Both the position numbers and the translations under genes were made by a program. Positions 26,374 through 33,361 of a stretch of DNA of 64,000 nucleotides are shown piece by piece. How positions within the stretch are numbered: position 1 is the stretch's first letter; every line of letters starts with the position of its first letter. Source of the stretch: Sphingomonadales bacterium UBA6157 (GTDB lineage: Bacteria; Pseudomonadota; Alphaproteobacteria; Sphingomonadales; Sphingomonadaceae); contig DIUN01000007.1 of the NCBI GenBank assembly GCA_002423025.1, forward strand, positions 87,496-151,495, read 5' to 3'. The notes beneath the pieces are model-generated. The model had not been told where the DNA came from. It made no database searches and was given only the letters and a program-made list of their open reading frames with translations.

Positions 26374-28161
26374 TCAGTAAACGCGAGCCTTGGGCTTGAT
26401 ATAGTCGATCTCGTCAGTGAGCGTGTAGGTGTGGACCGGGCGCTGCGCGAGTTCCACGGCGCCGTCGCGGAACCAGCCCAGCGAGTGCTTCATGAAGTTC
26501 TCGTCGTCGCGCTTCGGGAAATCCTCATGCATGTGTGCGCCGCGGCTTTCATGCCGGGTCTTGGCCATGTGCATGGTGAGCACGGCCTGGCCGATCATGT
26601 TGTCGAGTTCCATCGTCTCGATGAGATCGGTGTTGAACACGAGGCTGCGGTCGGCGATGCCGATATCAGCCATGCGCTGGTAGACAGCGTCGATCTTGCG
26701 GGTGCCCTCGTCGAGAATTTCCGACGTGCGGAACACTGCGGCATTGGCCTGCATAGTCTTCTGCATCGCGAGCCGCACTTCGCTGGTCGGCGAACCACCC
26801 TTGGCGTGACGGAAGCCATCAAGACGGCCAAGCGCCATATCGGCCGAATCCTTGGCGAGTGGCGGATGCGCGGTGCCGGGCTTGAGCGTTTCACCGATGC
26901 GGTGCGCCGTAGCGCGGCCGAACACGACCAGATCGATCAGCGAATTGGAGCCGAGCCGGTTGGCACCGTGCACGGAGACGCAAGCCGCCTCCCCCACAGC
27001 GAACAAGCCAGGCACAACCGCATCCGGATTGCCATCGCGCAGGGTAACGACTTCACCATGATAATTGGTCGGAATACCGCCCATATTGTAGTGAACTGTT
27101 GGGGTTACAGGAATCGGCTCACGCGTCACATCAACGCCGGCAAACACCTTCGCCGTCTCTGAGATACCGGGCAGGCGCTCGTGCAGAACGGCGGGGTCGA
27201 TATGGTTCAAGTGAAGGTGGATATGGTCCCCTTCCTTGCCCACTCCGCGGCCTTCACGGATTTCCATGGCCATAGAGCGGCTCACCACGTCCCGGGAGGC
27301 GAGATCCTTGGCAGACGGAGCATAGCGCTCCATGAAGCGCTCGCCCTGGGCGTTGGTGAGGTAGCCACCCTCACCGCGCGCGCCTTCAGTGATCAGTACG
27401 CCGGCACCGTAGATGCCGGTCGGGTGGAACTGCACGAACTCCATATCCTGCATCGGCACGCCGGCGCGGATTGCCATGCCGCCGCCATCACCGGTTGAGG
27501 TGTGGGCGGACGTGGCGGAGAAATAGCAGCGGCCGTAGCCACCGGTGGCCAGCACAGTCTTGTGGCTGCGGAAGCGGTGAATCGAGCCATCATCCATGTT
27601 GATGGCGATGACGCCACGGCACTCGCCATCCACCATGATCAGGTCGATAGCGAAATATTCGATATAGAAGTCAGTCGCATACTTCAGGCTCTGCTGGTAG
27701 AGCGCGTGCAGCATGGCATGGCCGGTGCGGTCAGCAGCAGCGCAGGTGCGCTGGGCTGGCGGGCCCTCTCCCATATTCTGCATCATGCCACCAAACGGCC
27801 GCTGGTAGATGCGCCCAGCCTCGGTACGGCTGAACGGCACGCCAAAATGCTCAAGCTCGTACACGGCTGCGGGAGCTTCCCGGCAAAGATACTCGATCGC
27901 ATCCTGGTCGCCCAGCCAATCGGAGCCCTTTACAGTATCGTACATGTGCCAGGTCCAATGGTCCGGGCCCATGTTGCCAAGCGAGGCGGCGATACCGCCC
28001 TGTGCCGCCACTGTGTGGCTACGCGTGGGGAACACCTTGGTTATGCAGGCGGTCTTCAGACCGGCTTCGGCGATGCCCATGGCTGCACGGAGGCCAGAGC
28101 CGCCGGCTCCCACCACCACAGCATCATAGACATGATCGATAATCTGGTAGGCTTGCGGCAT
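26374..28161 (-). CDS. sdhA: Succinate dehydrogenase flavoprotein subunit
   Basis: Catalytic subunit that oxidises succinate to fumarate with covalently bound FAD. The product has 595 residues. The FAD-binding fold is AVVVGAGGSGLRAAMGIAEA. The covalent FAD attachment is His49 in TRSHTVAAQGGIAASLGN. The active-site block is QFHPTGIYGAGVLITEGARG, with a substrate Arg in the C-terminal ESRGAHMHEDFPKRDD region. Only one base separates it from the sdhD stop, indicating tight translational coupling. Confidence 0.97.
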   Translation of the reverse strand: MPQAYQIIDHVYDAVVVGAGGSGLRAAMGIAEAGLKTACITKVFPTRSHTVAAQGGIAASLGNMGPDHWTWHMYDTVKGSDWLGDQDAIEYLCREAPAAVYELEHFGVPFSRTEAGRIYQRPFGGMMQNMGEGPPAQRTCAAADRTGHAMLHALYQQSLKYATDFYIEYFAIDLIMVDGECRGVIAINMDDGSIHRFRSHKTVLATGGYGRCYFSATSAHTSTGDGGGMAIRAGVPMQDMEFVQFHPTGIYGAGVLITEGARGEGGYLTNAQGERFMERYAPSAKDLASRDVVSRSMAMEIREGRGVGKEGDHIHLHLNHIDPAVLHERLPGISETAKVFAGVDVTREPIPVTPTVHYNMGGIPTNYHGEVVTLRDGNPDAVVPGLFAVGEAACVSVHGANRLGSNSLIDLVVFGRATAHRIGETLKPGTAHPPLAKDSADMALGRLDGFRHAKGGSPTSEVRLAMQKTMQANAAVFRTSEILDEGTRKIDAVYQRMADIGIADRSLVFNTDLIETMELDNMIGQAVLTMHMAKTRHESRGAHMHEDFPKRDDENFMKHSLGWFRDGAVELAQRPVHTYTLTDEIDYIKPKARVY

Positions 28162-28162
28162 C

Positions 28163-28540
28163 TCAGGCTCCGAGTGCGATCTTGAGCACAGCGAACACAG
28201 CTGCTGCAGCGCCCGCCAAAACGTAGAAATTCAGGGCCAGCATGGCCAGAACACGCGAGGCACCGTGGAGATAATCCTCCACAAGCACCTGCACGCCCAA
28301 TCGAAAATGCCAGAAAACCGAAAGGATGAGCAGCAGCATCGGCACCGCAGCGACAGGCTGCCGCAGCCAGAGCACAACGCTCGAATAATCAAGGCTCGGC
28401 AGGCGAACCAGCGAGCCGATGAACCAGAGCACAAGCACCAGGTTGCCCACGGCCGTCACACGCTGCAGCCACCAGTGGTGCACACCGTCCTTGGCAGCGC
28501 CAAGGCCGCGTACCCGGCCCAGATCAGTTCCTGCACCCAT
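28163..28540 (-). CDS. sdhD: Succinate dehydrogenase membrane anchor SdhD
   Basis: One of two membrane subunits binding haem b and quinone, 125 residues with three hydrophobic segments. The conserved N-terminal GLGAAKDGVHHWWLQRVTAV matches alphaproteobacterial SdhD. FWHFRLGVQVLVEDYLHG carries the His expected near the haem and quinone. It lies 2 bp after sdhC and 1 bp before sdhA. Confidence 0.93.
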   Translation of the reverse strand: MGAGTDLGRVRGLGAAKDGVHHWWLQRVTAVGNLVLVLWFIGSLVRLPSLDYSSVVLWLRQPVAAVPMLLLILSVFWHFRLGVQVLVEDYLHGASRVLAMLALNFYVLAGAAAAVFAVLKIALGA

Positions 28541-28542
28541 CG

Positions 28543-28947
28543 TCAGATCCCCTTGCCGAAGATGATCGCGGCCCAGGTCAGCGCCGTGAGCAGCACCGAG
28601 CCAACCATGGTCATCGTCGCGAATGTCTTGCTGGTGGCAAGGTCGAAGGCCTGCCCCGTGTCCATCACCAGGTGCCGAATGCCGGACATCATGTGCTGGA
28701 AGAACACCCAGGTCAGCCCCACGCCAACAACAAGGCCGACCCAGCTGGTCGCCACTGTCATGAAAAGCGCATAGGCCTCAGGCCCGGTAGCGGCCGCGAT
28801 CAGCCACCAAAGGAAGAGCACGACCGCGCCGAACGCCATGGCGTTCCCGGTAGCGCGATGCAGGATCGACACCGTCATGTGCACCTTCCATTTCCAGATG
28901 GAAAGGTGCGGTGAAAGCGGTCGCGGAGCGGTCGGACGTCCGGCCAT
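28543..28947 (-). CDS. sdhC: Succinate dehydrogenase cytochrome b556 subunit SdhC
   Basis: Membrane subunit of complex II, 134 residues with three TM helices. It has RPLSPHLSIWKWKVHMTVSI followed by LHRATG, the family signature, and HMMSGIRHLVMDTG with the haem-ligand His. A GGGGG sequence lies 4 bases before the ATG. It is the first gene of the sdhCDAB unit and of the long leftward array. A candidate promoter lies about 35-60 bp upstream. Confidence 0.94.
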   Translation of the reverse strand: MAGRPTAPRPLSPHLSIWKWKVHMTVSILHRATGNAMAFGAVVLFLWWLIAAATGPEAYALFMTVATSWVGLVVGVGLTWVFFQHMMSGIRHLVMDTGQAFDLATSKTFATMTMVGSVLLTALTWAAIIFGKGI

Positions 28948-28980
28948 ATAACCCCCAGTTGGTAAGCCTGATTTGCGGTC

Positions 28981-29008
28981 GTTTTAGGCTTTCATCGCTG
29001 CAGTGCAA
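28981..29008 (-). promoter_or_regulatory. Candidate sdhC promoter
   Basis: On the minus strand TTGCAC (29003-29008) and TAAAAC (28981-28986) are separated by 16 bp and lie 34 bp before the sdhC start. This is a reasonable sigma-70-like match in a gap otherwise without genes, and it precedes the long TCA array. It was picked by eye; an experimental start site would settle it. Confidence 0.3.
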
Positions 29009-29060
29009 CCATTCATCTCTGGCAAGATGCAGGATATTCGCAACTCCACCAGTTGGCCGG

Positions 29061-29480
29061 TCAGCCGCCACACTGGAGCAGAACAGTTCGCGCCAGCCCG
29101 GCGTAACGGTGGCGCAGTGCCAGCCGGTAGGATTCATCCGCCATCATCGCCAGGAAATGCTGGCGTGTCGGGTAACGCACCATCAGAACCTTGTCCCAAT
29201 CCGTCTCGGGTGTTCCAGCGAGGCCGATGAACACCTGCTCTACAGGGCCGTCATAAAGCACCTCCGCGCCGCTCAGCGCGCCCACTGTCACGGTGAAGGC
29301 GTGCTGATAGTGCCGATAGGCCTCGGCGCCCGAGCAAGGCGGCTCTTCGGCACCATCGCCATAGTCCGCAACATCCTTGAACTTCAATAGGTTGAGCATC
29401 ACAACTGGGCCATCCCGGCCATTGTCACGCAGCGCGCGCACCTGCGCCGCCGTCGGATCGATGCTGCGATCAATACTCAT
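29061..29480 (-). CDS. DUF1330-type protein
   Basis: Soluble 139-residue protein resembling the DUF1330 (dimeric alpha-beta barrel) group. Family-like segments are VVMLNLLKFKDVADYGDG, a Tyr/His-rich middle (AEAYRHYQHAFT), and WDKVLMVRYPTRQHFLAMM followed by RLALRHRYAGL. No enzymatic function is established for the group. It is divergent from the P450 gene, separated by 103 bp from the P450 start used here, and downstream sdhC lies on the same strand. Confidence 0.75.
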   Translation of the reverse strand: MSIDRSIDPTAAQVRALRDNGRDGPVVMLNLLKFKDVADYGDGAEEPPCSGAEAYRHYQHAFTVTVGALSGAEVLYDGPVEQVFIGLAGTPETDWDKVLMVRYPTRQHFLAMMADESYRLALRHRYAGLARTVLLQCGG

Positions 29481-29583
29481 GCCAAACCCTCTCGATTACG
29501 GCAGACTCGCATCTGCCATGGAAGCGGCATAGCATTCGCTGTGATCCGACAAAATGATCGGACTTGATGGGGAGCCTCGCGCC

Positions 29584-30828
29584 ATGGCCACGCAACTGCG
29601 CCCGCAGGATGAAGCCAAACTCACGCCATTGCCGGATGTGGATGTCACCAACCCGGCGCTCTATGTCGAGGACAGCTGGCGCCCCGTGTTCGCGCGGATG
29701 CGGCACGAGGCCCCGGTGCATTACTGCGCCAACAGCCCGTTCGGCCCCTATTGGTCCATCCATTCCCATGCCGATATCCAGGCCGTGGAGGCACGGCCGG
29801 ACATTTTCTCCTCAAGCCATGTCTATGGGGGCATCACAGTCGCCGACTTGATGGGCGATTTCAACTTGCCGCAGTTCATCGCCATGGACCGTCCGCGCCA
29901 TGGCGAGCAGCGCCGTGTCGTCGCCCCTGCCTTTGGGCCTGGCGAGATGCAGAAAATGTCTGCTTCCATCCGGCAGCGCACCGCCGAGCTTCTCGATACC
30001 CTGCCTTTCGATACCGAATTTGACTGGGTGGACACCGTATCGATCGAACTGACCACCCAGATGCTGGCGATTCTCTTCGATTTTCCCTGCGAGGACCGGC
30101 GCAAACTCACCCTGTGGTCCGATTGGGGCGGTGACATCGAGGCAGCGCTCAATCCCGAAACCGCGCCCATCCGCCACCAGCACATGCTGGACATGACCGC
30201 CTATTTCGATCGGCTCTGGAACGAGCGCAAGGCGCTGCCGCCTTCGGCCGATCTCGTCTCGATGATGGTGCACTCCGAAGCGATGGGGGATCTCTCGCAT
30301 CAGGAACGGATGGCCAATCTCATCCTGTTGATCGTTGGTGGCAATGATACCACGCGCAACTCGATGTCCGGCATGGTCCATGCCTTCCAGAAATTCCCCG
30401 GTGAATGGGCCAAGCTGATCGCCGACCCCGGCAAGATCGCCGCCGCAGTGCCCGAGATCATCCGCTGGCAGACGCCGCTTGCCCATATGCGGCGCACCTG
30501 CGTCGAGGATACCGAAGTCGCGGGCCACACCATCCGCAAGGGGGACAAGGTGGTGATGTGGTACATCTCAGCCAACCGCGACGAGAGCGTGTTTCCGGAT
30601 GCAGAGCGGCTGGATATCGACCGTGCCAATGCCCGCCGCCACCTGGCCTTCGGCTTTGGCGTGCATCGCTGCGTCGGCGCGCGCCTGGCGGAACTGCAGA
30701 TCCAGATCCTGATCGAGGAAATGCTCAAGCGCCGGATGACAGTGGAAGTGGTCGGCGAGCCCGAATATGTCGCGCAGAGTTTCGTGCATGGCTACCGCAA
30801 GCTGCCGGTCAAGCTTTCCAAGCACTAG
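29584..30828 (+). CDS. Cytochrome P450, CYP153-like
   Basis: Soluble class I-type P450 of 414 residues. The I-helix is LLIVGGNDTTRNSMSG (Asp255-Thr256), the ExxR motif is Glu291-Arg294, and the haem-ligand loop is FGFGVHRCVGARL with Cys363. Several blocks are close to remembered CYP153 sequences: FGPYWSIHSHADI, FDWVDTVSIELTTQMLA and LILLIVGGNDTTRNSMSG. CYP153 enzymes hydroxylate terminal carbons of medium-chain alkanes and fatty acids. The start at 29584 has GGGGAG upstream; 29554 is possible. No ferredoxin or reductase gene, the usual partners, is nearby. Confidence 0.9.
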   Translation: MATQLRPQDEAKLTPLPDVDVTNPALYVEDSWRPVFARMRHEAPVHYCANSPFGPYWSIHSHADIQAVEARPDIFSSSHVYGGITVADLMGDFNLPQFIAMDRPRHGEQRRVVAPAFGPGEMQKMSASIRQRTAELLDTLPFDTEFDWVDTVSIELTTQMLAILFDFPCEDRRKLTLWSDWGGDIEAALNPETAPIRHQHMLDMTAYFDRLWNERKALPPSADLVSMMVHSEAMGDLSHQERMANLILLIVGGNDTTRNSMSGMVHAFQKFPGEWAKLIADPGKIAAAVPEIIRWQTPLAHMRRTCVEDTEVAGHTIRKGDKVVMWYISANRDESVFPDAERLDIDRANARRHLAFGFGVHRCVGARLAELQIQILIEEMLKRRMTVEVVGEPEYVAQSFVHGYRKLPVKLSKH

Positions 30829-31031
30829 CACCGCCGCCTCGACAGCGTGCGGCAACGTTCGGGGGCGACACATGCGCAGAGCGCATCCGCGCCTTATCAA
30901 CAGCCGTAAGGCTTTGACCGGTGCGAGCGAGAGCGTACGATCGCCGTGCGGGCTCGCGCCGATGTCACCGCGCCGTGTAATGATTGCGTGAGCACCCAGC
31001 CCGAGCCAGGGCCCGAGCCCAAAGCGTGCCG

Positions 31032-31397
31032 CTAGCCTTCGGGCCGCAAGCGTTTGAAGGTTGAGTAGCGCGGATTGTCCACCGCGACCTTTGCCAACAC
31101 AGCATCGGTGAGCGCTTCAAGCAGGCCGGGCGTTTCCGGGGTGAGTTGCCCACGCCGCAGCCGGCCGCACAGCTCGGCCCGAAGTGCATCCAGCCCAGCC
31201 TCGTGGCCCAGAAATCCCGCCAGGGCTGCAGCTTCCGCCTCGCCGGGCTTCTGGTCCAGCTCGCGCGCCACGATCGCCAGCGCATTGGCTGCAACCTTGG
31301 CATGAAAGGCGCGCGCACCGGAAAGTTCGCCGGAAATCTGGGCCAGAAACTCGGCAACCACCGTCACCAGCGCCGCCGCTTCGATCTGCTCAGCCAT
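31032..31397 (-). CDS. DUF6285-like protein
   Basis: A 121-residue helical protein with no signal peptide or membrane segment. Its pattern, an N-terminal FLAQISGELSGARAFHAKVA and C-terminal AVLAKVAVDNPRYSTFKRLR, resembles small DUF6285 proteins found beside acyl-CoA dehydrogenases and APH-type phosphotransferases. Its ATG overlaps the stop of the phosphotransferase gene as TGATG, so the pair is coupled. No function is known. Confidence 0.65.
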   Translation of the reverse strand: MAEQIEAAALVTVVAEFLAQISGELSGARAFHAKVAANALAIVARELDQKPGEAEAAALAGFLGHEAGLDALRAELCGRLRRGQLTPETPGLLEALTDAVLAKVAVDNPRYSTFKRLRPEG

Positions 31398-32389
31398 CAG
31401 ATGCCTCCAAAGCGAATGAGGTGCAGCAGGTCCAGTTCCACTTCTGAAACTCGCCGGCCGATCGCCGCCCGCTCAACCGAGCGCACCCGGCCGCTCACAT
31501 GGTCATGGCCCATCTGAAGGCACGCGAGCCCCCAACGCAACGTGCCCCAAACTTCCCACATATGGGCGCGGCCACGGTCCACATGCGCGCCGCCAGCTGC
31601 TTCATAAGCCTCGTAAAGCGCTTCACGCTCGCCAAAGCCGCCCACTGGCTTTTGCCAGACGCCGAAGCGCCAGGCATTGGCACAAAGCCAGCCAAGGTCT
31701 TCCGCACCTTCGCCGAGGTGTGCCAGCTCCCAATCAAGCAGTGCCGCAAGGCCGTGCTGATCGATGATGAAATTGCCGCTGCGAAAATCGCCATGGACAA
31801 TCGCGCTGGGCTCGGCATCACCACAACGCTCGGCGAGCCAGGCGAACGCCAGATCGAACACCGGAGAATCAACGCCGAAGCTGCGGTAATTCTCGAACAT
31901 CCGGGCATGGGCTTTACCGATCCGGCCACCGGGAAGCTTGAGGCCCGCAACCTCGGATATCGGCACCGCATGCAGCCGCGCCAGCACCGCTGCACATTGC
32001 CCGGTGAGCGCCTCGCGCGCGGCCGCATATTCCGGGAGCTTGAGCCATTTCGGCGCGAGCGCTTCACCTGCCACCCGAGCCATGATGAAGCCTTCACCCA
32101 GCCCGTCACCCGGCTCCAGCACCGCCACCACATCCGCCACCGGCACGCCGTGCCGCCCGGCCAGTTGCTGCAACGCGGCCTGATGAGCCTTGGGCATCGC
32201 GCCCTCCGGCACTTCGCCTGCGGCCGCGCATTGCAGGATCAAGGGCCAGGCAGCGCCGGCGCGCTCCGCATCCACCGCATAGGTCGCAGAACTGGCACCG
32301 CCAGTGAGCGCCTTCACCGCCAGCACCTGCACACCATCGGCGGCGCGCGCCAGCACAGCGGCCAGCACCTCGGGGGTTGGCTCCATCAT
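31397..32389 (-). CDS. APH-like phosphotransferase family protein
   Basis: Protein-kinase-like fold of the aminoglycoside phosphotransferase group, 330 residues. The catalytic loop is IVHGDFRSGNFIIDQ and the metal-binding Asp follows in LAALLDWELAHLGE. An N-terminal LTGGASSATYAVD is the nucleotide loop. Relatives paired with DUF6285 and acyl-CoA dehydrogenase are thought to act on acyl or hydroxyacyl substrates, not antibiotics; that is inference. The ATG at 32389, with GAGG just before it, was chosen over a longer frame overlapping the GNAT gene. Confidence 0.85.
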   Translation of the reverse strand: MMEPTPEVLAAVLARAADGVQVLAVKALTGGASSATYAVDAERAGAAWPLILQCAAAGEVPEGAMPKAHQAALQQLAGRHGVPVADVVAVLEPGDGLGEGFIMARVAGEALAPKWLKLPEYAAAREALTGQCAAVLARLHAVPISEVAGLKLPGGRIGKAHARMFENYRSFGVDSPVFDLAFAWLAERCGDAEPSAIVHGDFRSGNFIIDQHGLAALLDWELAHLGEGAEDLGWLCANAWRFGVWQKPVGGFGEREALYEAYEAAGGAHVDRGRAHMWEVWGTLRWGLACLQMGHDHVSGRVRSVERAAIGRRVSEVELDLLHLIRFGGI

Positions 32390-32396
32390 CAACGCC

Positions 32397-32915
32397 TCAT
32401 CCTGCCTTGAATTCGCTGGCGAGCAGCCCGTAGGCCACTTCGTCATGCCACGCGCCCTGGTGCCACCAGCTACTCTTGAAATGCGCCTCACGACGGAAAC
32501 CAAGCCGCTCGAGCAACCGCTGCGTCGGGATATTGCGGATGTCCGTCAGCGCCGTCACACGATGCCGCCCGCTGGCAAACAACTGCGCCAGCACAGCGCC
32601 GGCCGCTTCTGCCGCCAGCCCCTGCCCGCGCAGCGCTTCATCCACGGCAAAGCCCATCTCCGCCTGCTGTGCCCGCGGCGTATCGAAGTTCACGCCGATG
32701 TCCCCAACGTACGCGCCATCCTCGCGGCGCAGGATTGCGAACTGCTGCCAGCCTTCCGCATCGGCCTCCTGCCGCGTCACCATGCCAGCAACCAGCGCCC
32801 GACTTTCATCGAGGCTGCGCTCCTGAGGATCAAACGGCATCATGCCGCGCACCCGGTGGTAGGCATCGGCATCGGCCACCGCCATGGGGCGCACCAGCAG
32901 ACGCGGCGTCATCAT
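32397..32915 (-). CDS. GNAT-family N-acetyltransferase
   Basis: RimJ/RimL-like acetyltransferase of 172 residues. It starts with TPRLLVRPMAVADADAYHRV and has the acetyl-CoA-binding sequence EMGFAVDEALRGQGLAAEAA. A LFASGRHRVTALTDIRNIPT segment and LLERLGFRREA follow, as in enzymes acetylating ribosomal-protein N-termini or small metabolites. The substrate is unknown. A TTG at 32936 could add seven residues, but paired ATGs at 32915 and 32912 fit the family better. Its stop is 7 bp before the phosphotransferase start. Confidence 0.82.
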   Translation of the reverse strand: MMTPRLLVRPMAVADADAYHRVRGMMPFDPQERSLDESRALVAGMVTRQEADAEGWQQFAILRREDGAYVGDIGVNFDTPRAQQAEMGFAVDEALRGQGLAAEAAGAVLAQLFASGRHRVTALTDIRNIPTQRLLERLGFRREAHFKSSWWHQGAWHDEVAYGLLASEFKAG

Positions 32916-33361
32916 CAACCATGGGCCGTGTTTCAAGCCAGTTTCCCCGCGAGGCGTGCTTCAAGACAGCACCGCCATATCCCGTTCACCACAATCGATC
33001 ACCGGGTTATCGTCCGCATAGGCCTTGCGCCGGCTGTTTGCCACGCATGGAATGTTCTGCGTACGCCGCTGCTGCCGCCACCCTGTGTCTCCCATAGGTC
33101 TTCTGCCGCAACTTAGTGGTTGCTGGCAGCACGGCTACCCGTCGAAATGCAGCGTAAGGCGCTCATGTGCGGCATGGGCTGACCCTGCAATGTTAGGCGA
33201 AGTGTTGCCCCAGGGCCGCAATATGAAAAAGCTTTCCAACAAGTTGCGAGCCGACGGTTGTCATCCTAACGCTTACGTGCGAGTTGTGAAATATCATTAA
33301 CACCATGGCCAAGCGCGGATTCAACGCGCCGGCAAATCAATCATCCTTGGGAAGGGTTCCA
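32916..33361. other. Intergenic region upstream of TonB receptor 1
   Basis: This 446-bp gap lies between the divergent GNAT and TonB-receptor genes. No convincing coding frame, tRNA or repeat was found. It becomes AT-richer near 33215-33300, where the receptor promoter is expected, but no clear -35/-10 pair or Fur-like box could be picked by eye. An upstream in-frame ATG at 33305 would lengthen the receptor by 19 unconserved residues. Confidence 0.5.

Noticed and set aside
31397..32389. Possible aminoglycoside-resistance phosphotransferase
   Set aside because: The catalytic loop is shared, but the coupling to a DUF6285 gene points to the acyl-CoA-linked subgroup, not drug modification.
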